Shown here one piece after another: positions 5,947 to 7,299 of a stretch of 7,299 bases of DNA (position 1 is its first letter; each line of letters begins with the position of its first letter). Under the pieces are notes generated by a model, which made no database searches, was not told the origin of the DNA, and was given only the letters and a program-made list of their open reading frames with translations. The position numbers and the translations under genes were made by a program. This DNA comes from SLQH01 sp964612995 (lineage in GTDB: Bacteria > Planctomycetota > UBA11346). Where the stretch lies: NCBI GenBank assembly GCA_964612995.1, contig CAZTGE010000178.1:1-7299 (forward strand), read 5' to 3'.

Positions 5947-6506
5947 CCCGGCGCGAAACCGGCCTCTTCGTCCTGGTCCTCATCGCCGCCGCCCTGCTGG
6001 TCGTCGTCTGGCTCGGCGCCCGCCTGCGCGCCGCCCGGGATGAACTCGCCGCCGCGCGCGCTGCCGCCGCCGCCACCCGGGCCCGCGTCGCCGAGGCCTA
6101 CGATCTGCATCGGCGCGCCCACGCGCTCGAACGCGGGCCGCGCGAAGACGACGCCCTGATCGCCCGCGTCCGCGAGGCCCTCGGCGACGCCGGTCTGTCC
6201 TACGGTGTCTTCGCCGGTGTCACCCAGCGTCGTGATCGCGAAATCCCCGGCAGCCAGGTCAGGGTGCAGTCGGTCATCGTCCGCCTCGAGGGCCTCGACA
6301 TGGGCGAGTTCGGCAGCTGGCTCGCCGCCTGGCGCGAACACGACAGCCCGTGGCGCCTGATCGAGGTCCAGCTCACCCACCGCCGCGAATCCGGCGGCGG
6401 CGCCAACCGCGGAGCGATGCGCGTGCGAGCTTCCGCTGGACAGCCCGGGGGTGCCTACGACACTGCCTGCATCTTCGCCGCCCCCTTCTGGGAGGAGGAA
6501 CCATGA
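5943..6506 (+). CDS. gspM: Type II secretion platform protein GspM (PilO-like)
   Basis: 187 residues. A short N-terminus (MTRRETG) precedes one membrane helix (about 7-24). An Ala/Arg-rich helical stretch (25-60) is a likely coiled coil. A periplasmic domain with ferredoxin-like pattern follows (about 68-165: DALIARVREALGDAGLSYG, then VQSVIVRLEGLDMGEFGSWLAAWREHDSPWRLIEVQLTHR). This is the usual GspM/PilO plan; the family dimerises with GspL and stabilises the inner-membrane platform. The ATGA overlaps with the gene before and the lipoprotein after imply coupled translation. Sequence motifs in this family are weak, so the call rests on topology, domain pattern and position after gspL. Confidence 0.75.
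   Translation: MTRRETGLFVLVLIAAALLVVVWLGARLRAARDELAAARAAAAATRARVAEAYDLHRRAHALERGPREDDALIARVREALGDAGLSYGVFAGVTQRRDREIPGSQVRVQSVIVRLEGLDMGEFGSWLAAWREHDSPWRLIEVQLTHRRESGGGANRGAMRVRASAGQPGGAYDTACIFAAPFWEEEP
6491..6500 (+). promoter_or_regulatory. Strong ribosome binding site of the lipoprotein gene
   Basis: GGAGGAGGAA ends 2 nt before ATG 6503, with its GGAGG core 7 nt away. It is the best Shine-Dalgarno sequence in the window and lies inside the last codons of gspM, so the lipoprotein may be made in greater amount than L and M. Confidence 0.7.
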
Positions 6507-7117
6507 GCATCCCGCGCGCCCGTCGCACCCCCCTGGCCGCGCTGCTGGTCGTGCTCGTCATCACCGCTGGCTGTGGCCGGGATCCGCAGCCGGGCCCCTA
6601 TACTGCCGATGCCGGCCTCCACCGCGACGTGGCCGCCGCCGACCGGCTCTATCGCGAAGCCGTCGCCGTGATCGATGACGATCCGGAGGCCGGAGAGGCG
6701 CTGTTGCGCGCCGCCCTCGGCCACGACCTGTTCCACGGCCCGGCGCACAACAATCTCGGCGTGCTCTTCCTTCGTCGCGATCGCCTCTACGAGGCGGCGA
6801 GCGAATTCGAATGGGCCCGCAAGTTGCTGCCGGGCCACCCCGACCCGCGCGTCAACCTCGCCATGGCCCTCGAACGCGGCGGCAAGCACGGCGACGCCCT
6901 CACCGCCTGCCACGCGGCGCTCCAGGTCCAGCCCGGGTATCTCCCGGCGATCCAGACCGCTGCCTACATCCGCCTGCGCCACGACCTGCACGACGACCCC
7001 GCCAGCGACTCTGCCGACATCCTCGCCCGTCTTGCCGAGATCGAAAGCCGCAGCGGCGACCCCACCTGGCGCGACTGGGCCAAACGCTGGCGCCTGCGGT
7101 TGACGGCGGACGGCTGA
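6503..7117 (+). CDS. TPR-repeat lipoprotein, candidate secretin pilot or assembly factor
   Basis: 204 residues. A basic N-terminus and hydrophobic stretch (11-22) lead to a lipobox TAG|C with the lipidated Cys at 24. Residue +2 is Gly, so no Asp inner-membrane retention signal is present and outer-membrane sorting is plausible. At least two TPR units are clear: 79-112 (GPAHNNLGVLFLRRDRLYEA...) and 113-146 (DPRVNLAMALERGGKHGDAL...), preceded by a likely third helical pair at 44-77. By analogy, TPR lipoproteins such as PilF/PilW of type IV pili help the secretin assemble in the outer membrane; this role here is inferred. Classical T2SS pilotins (GspS, AspS) are not TPR proteins. It is the last gene of the operon, overlapping gspM by ATGA, and its stop overlaps a large hairpin. 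Confidence 0.85.
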   Translation: MSIPRARRTPLAALLVVLVITAGCGRDPQPGPYTADAGLHRDVAAADRLYREAVAVIDDDPEAGEALLRAALGHDLFHGPAHNNLGVLFLRRDRLYEAASEFEWARKLLPGHPDPRVNLAMALERGGKHGDALTACHAALQVQPGYLPAIQTAAYIRLRHDLHDDPASDSADILARLAEIESRSGDPTWRDWAKRWRLRLTADG

Positions 7118-7160
7118 GGCTCCTATCACAGGGGGCAGCGCCCCCTGTGAGGGGAGCCTC
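7116..7160 (+). repeat. Palindromic repeat, copy 3: 45-nt hairpin at the operon end
   Basis: Two 21-nt arms around a 3-nt AGC loop, with 19 Watson-Crick pairs, one T-G pair and one A/G mismatch. The core (7130-7146) is identical to copies 1 and 2. The stem starts within the stop codon of the lipoprotein gene, a position where it could end transcription or protect the mRNA 3' end. It has no following T run, so it is not a textbook intrinsic terminator. The similarity to copy 1 continues on the right to 7169. Confidence 0.88.
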
Positions 7161-7169
7161 ACGGGTGAC

Positions 7170-7299
7170 CTCGGGTGCGGGCCGGCGGCTGCCGCTGGGT
7201 CCGCCTCAGGTCCGGCCGCGACAGCGGTGTGAGCCATCAGGGTGCGCATAGCGCGGGCGCCGCCCGCACCCCAAGGGGCATTGTAGCGGTCGGCGCCCG
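7170..7299. other. Non-coding tail with further inverted repeats
   Basis: No credible gene starts here. A hairpin GCGGGC-GCC-GCCCGC lies at 7253-7267, within a wider alternative pairing of GGGTGCG (7240-7246) with CGCACCC (7265-7271). CCCC-AA-GGGG follows at 7269-7278. It does not resemble positions 50-220 beyond the shared repeat. Confidence 0.5.
7280..7285 (-). promoter_or_regulatory. Possible -10 box on the minus strand
   Basis: Read on the minus strand this is TACAAT, one base from the sigma-70 consensus, and it stands out in a GC-rich tract. A -35 box would lie beyond the right edge of the window and cannot be seen. Transcription from it would run towards the operon end, antisense to the lipoprotein gene. 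A chance match is possible. Confidence 0.2.

Noticed and set aside
6455..7249. 264-codon minus-strand frame downstream of the possible -10 box
   Set aside because: It is antisense to the TPR lipoprotein gene, is low in complexity and shows no domain. Its link to the TACAAT at 7280-7285 is probably chance.
1..7299. Insertion sequence or tRNA/rRNA genes
   Set aside because: No transposase frame, no terminal inverted repeats enclosing an ORF, and no tRNA- or rRNA-like sequence was recognised on either strand.

Overview
The window is about 70% G+C (estimated by eye). It holds one long plus-strand operon for the inner-membrane and pseudopilus half of a type II secretion system (T2SS), or a close relative. 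Codon use, the T2SS gene set and the high G+C suggest a GC-rich proteobacterium, probably a gammaproteobacterium. The sequence offers no rRNA or other marker to place it more precisely.

Layout. 1-258: non-coding, built from a chain of perfect or near-perfect stem-loops, with two copies of a 27-bp repeat (1-27 and 220-246) centred on the 17-nt palindrome AGGGGGCAGCGCCCCCT. 259-1515: gspF. 1516-1780: the only real gap in the operon, with visibly lower G+C. 1781-4554: the five pseudopilins, gspG (major), gspH, gspI, gspJ and gspK (tip, no Glu5). 4538-5038: a short single-pass protein with a GspC-like HR domain and no PDZ domain. 5035-5946: a short GspL. 5943-6506: GspM. 6503-7117: a lipoprotein with tetratricopeptide (TPR) repeats. 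7116-7160: a 45-nt hairpin carrying the same palindrome. 7161-7299: non-coding.

How the genes work together. By analogy with known T2SS, GspF is the platform membrane protein that couples the ATPase to pseudopilus assembly. GspL and GspM form the rest of the assembly platform, and the GspC-like protein would link it to the outer-membrane secretin. GspG polymerises into the pseudopilus, capped by H-I-J-K. The TPR lipoprotein is a candidate secretin pilot or assembly factor. No secretin (GspD), ATPase (GspE) or prepilin peptidase (GspO) is present, so these must be encoded elsewhere. Seven junctions from gspG to the lipoprotein are 4-nt ATGA/GTGA overlaps and one (gspK to the GspC-like gene) is 17 nt, which implies tight translational coupling.

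Points of most interest: the palindrome family that brackets the operon, including a copy that is a hybrid of the other two; the stem-loop chain ahead of gspF; the odd gspF-gspG gap with ATGA at both ends; and a reduced platform (no PDZ in the C-like protein, short cytoplasmic domain in GspL) ending in a TPR lipoprotein.
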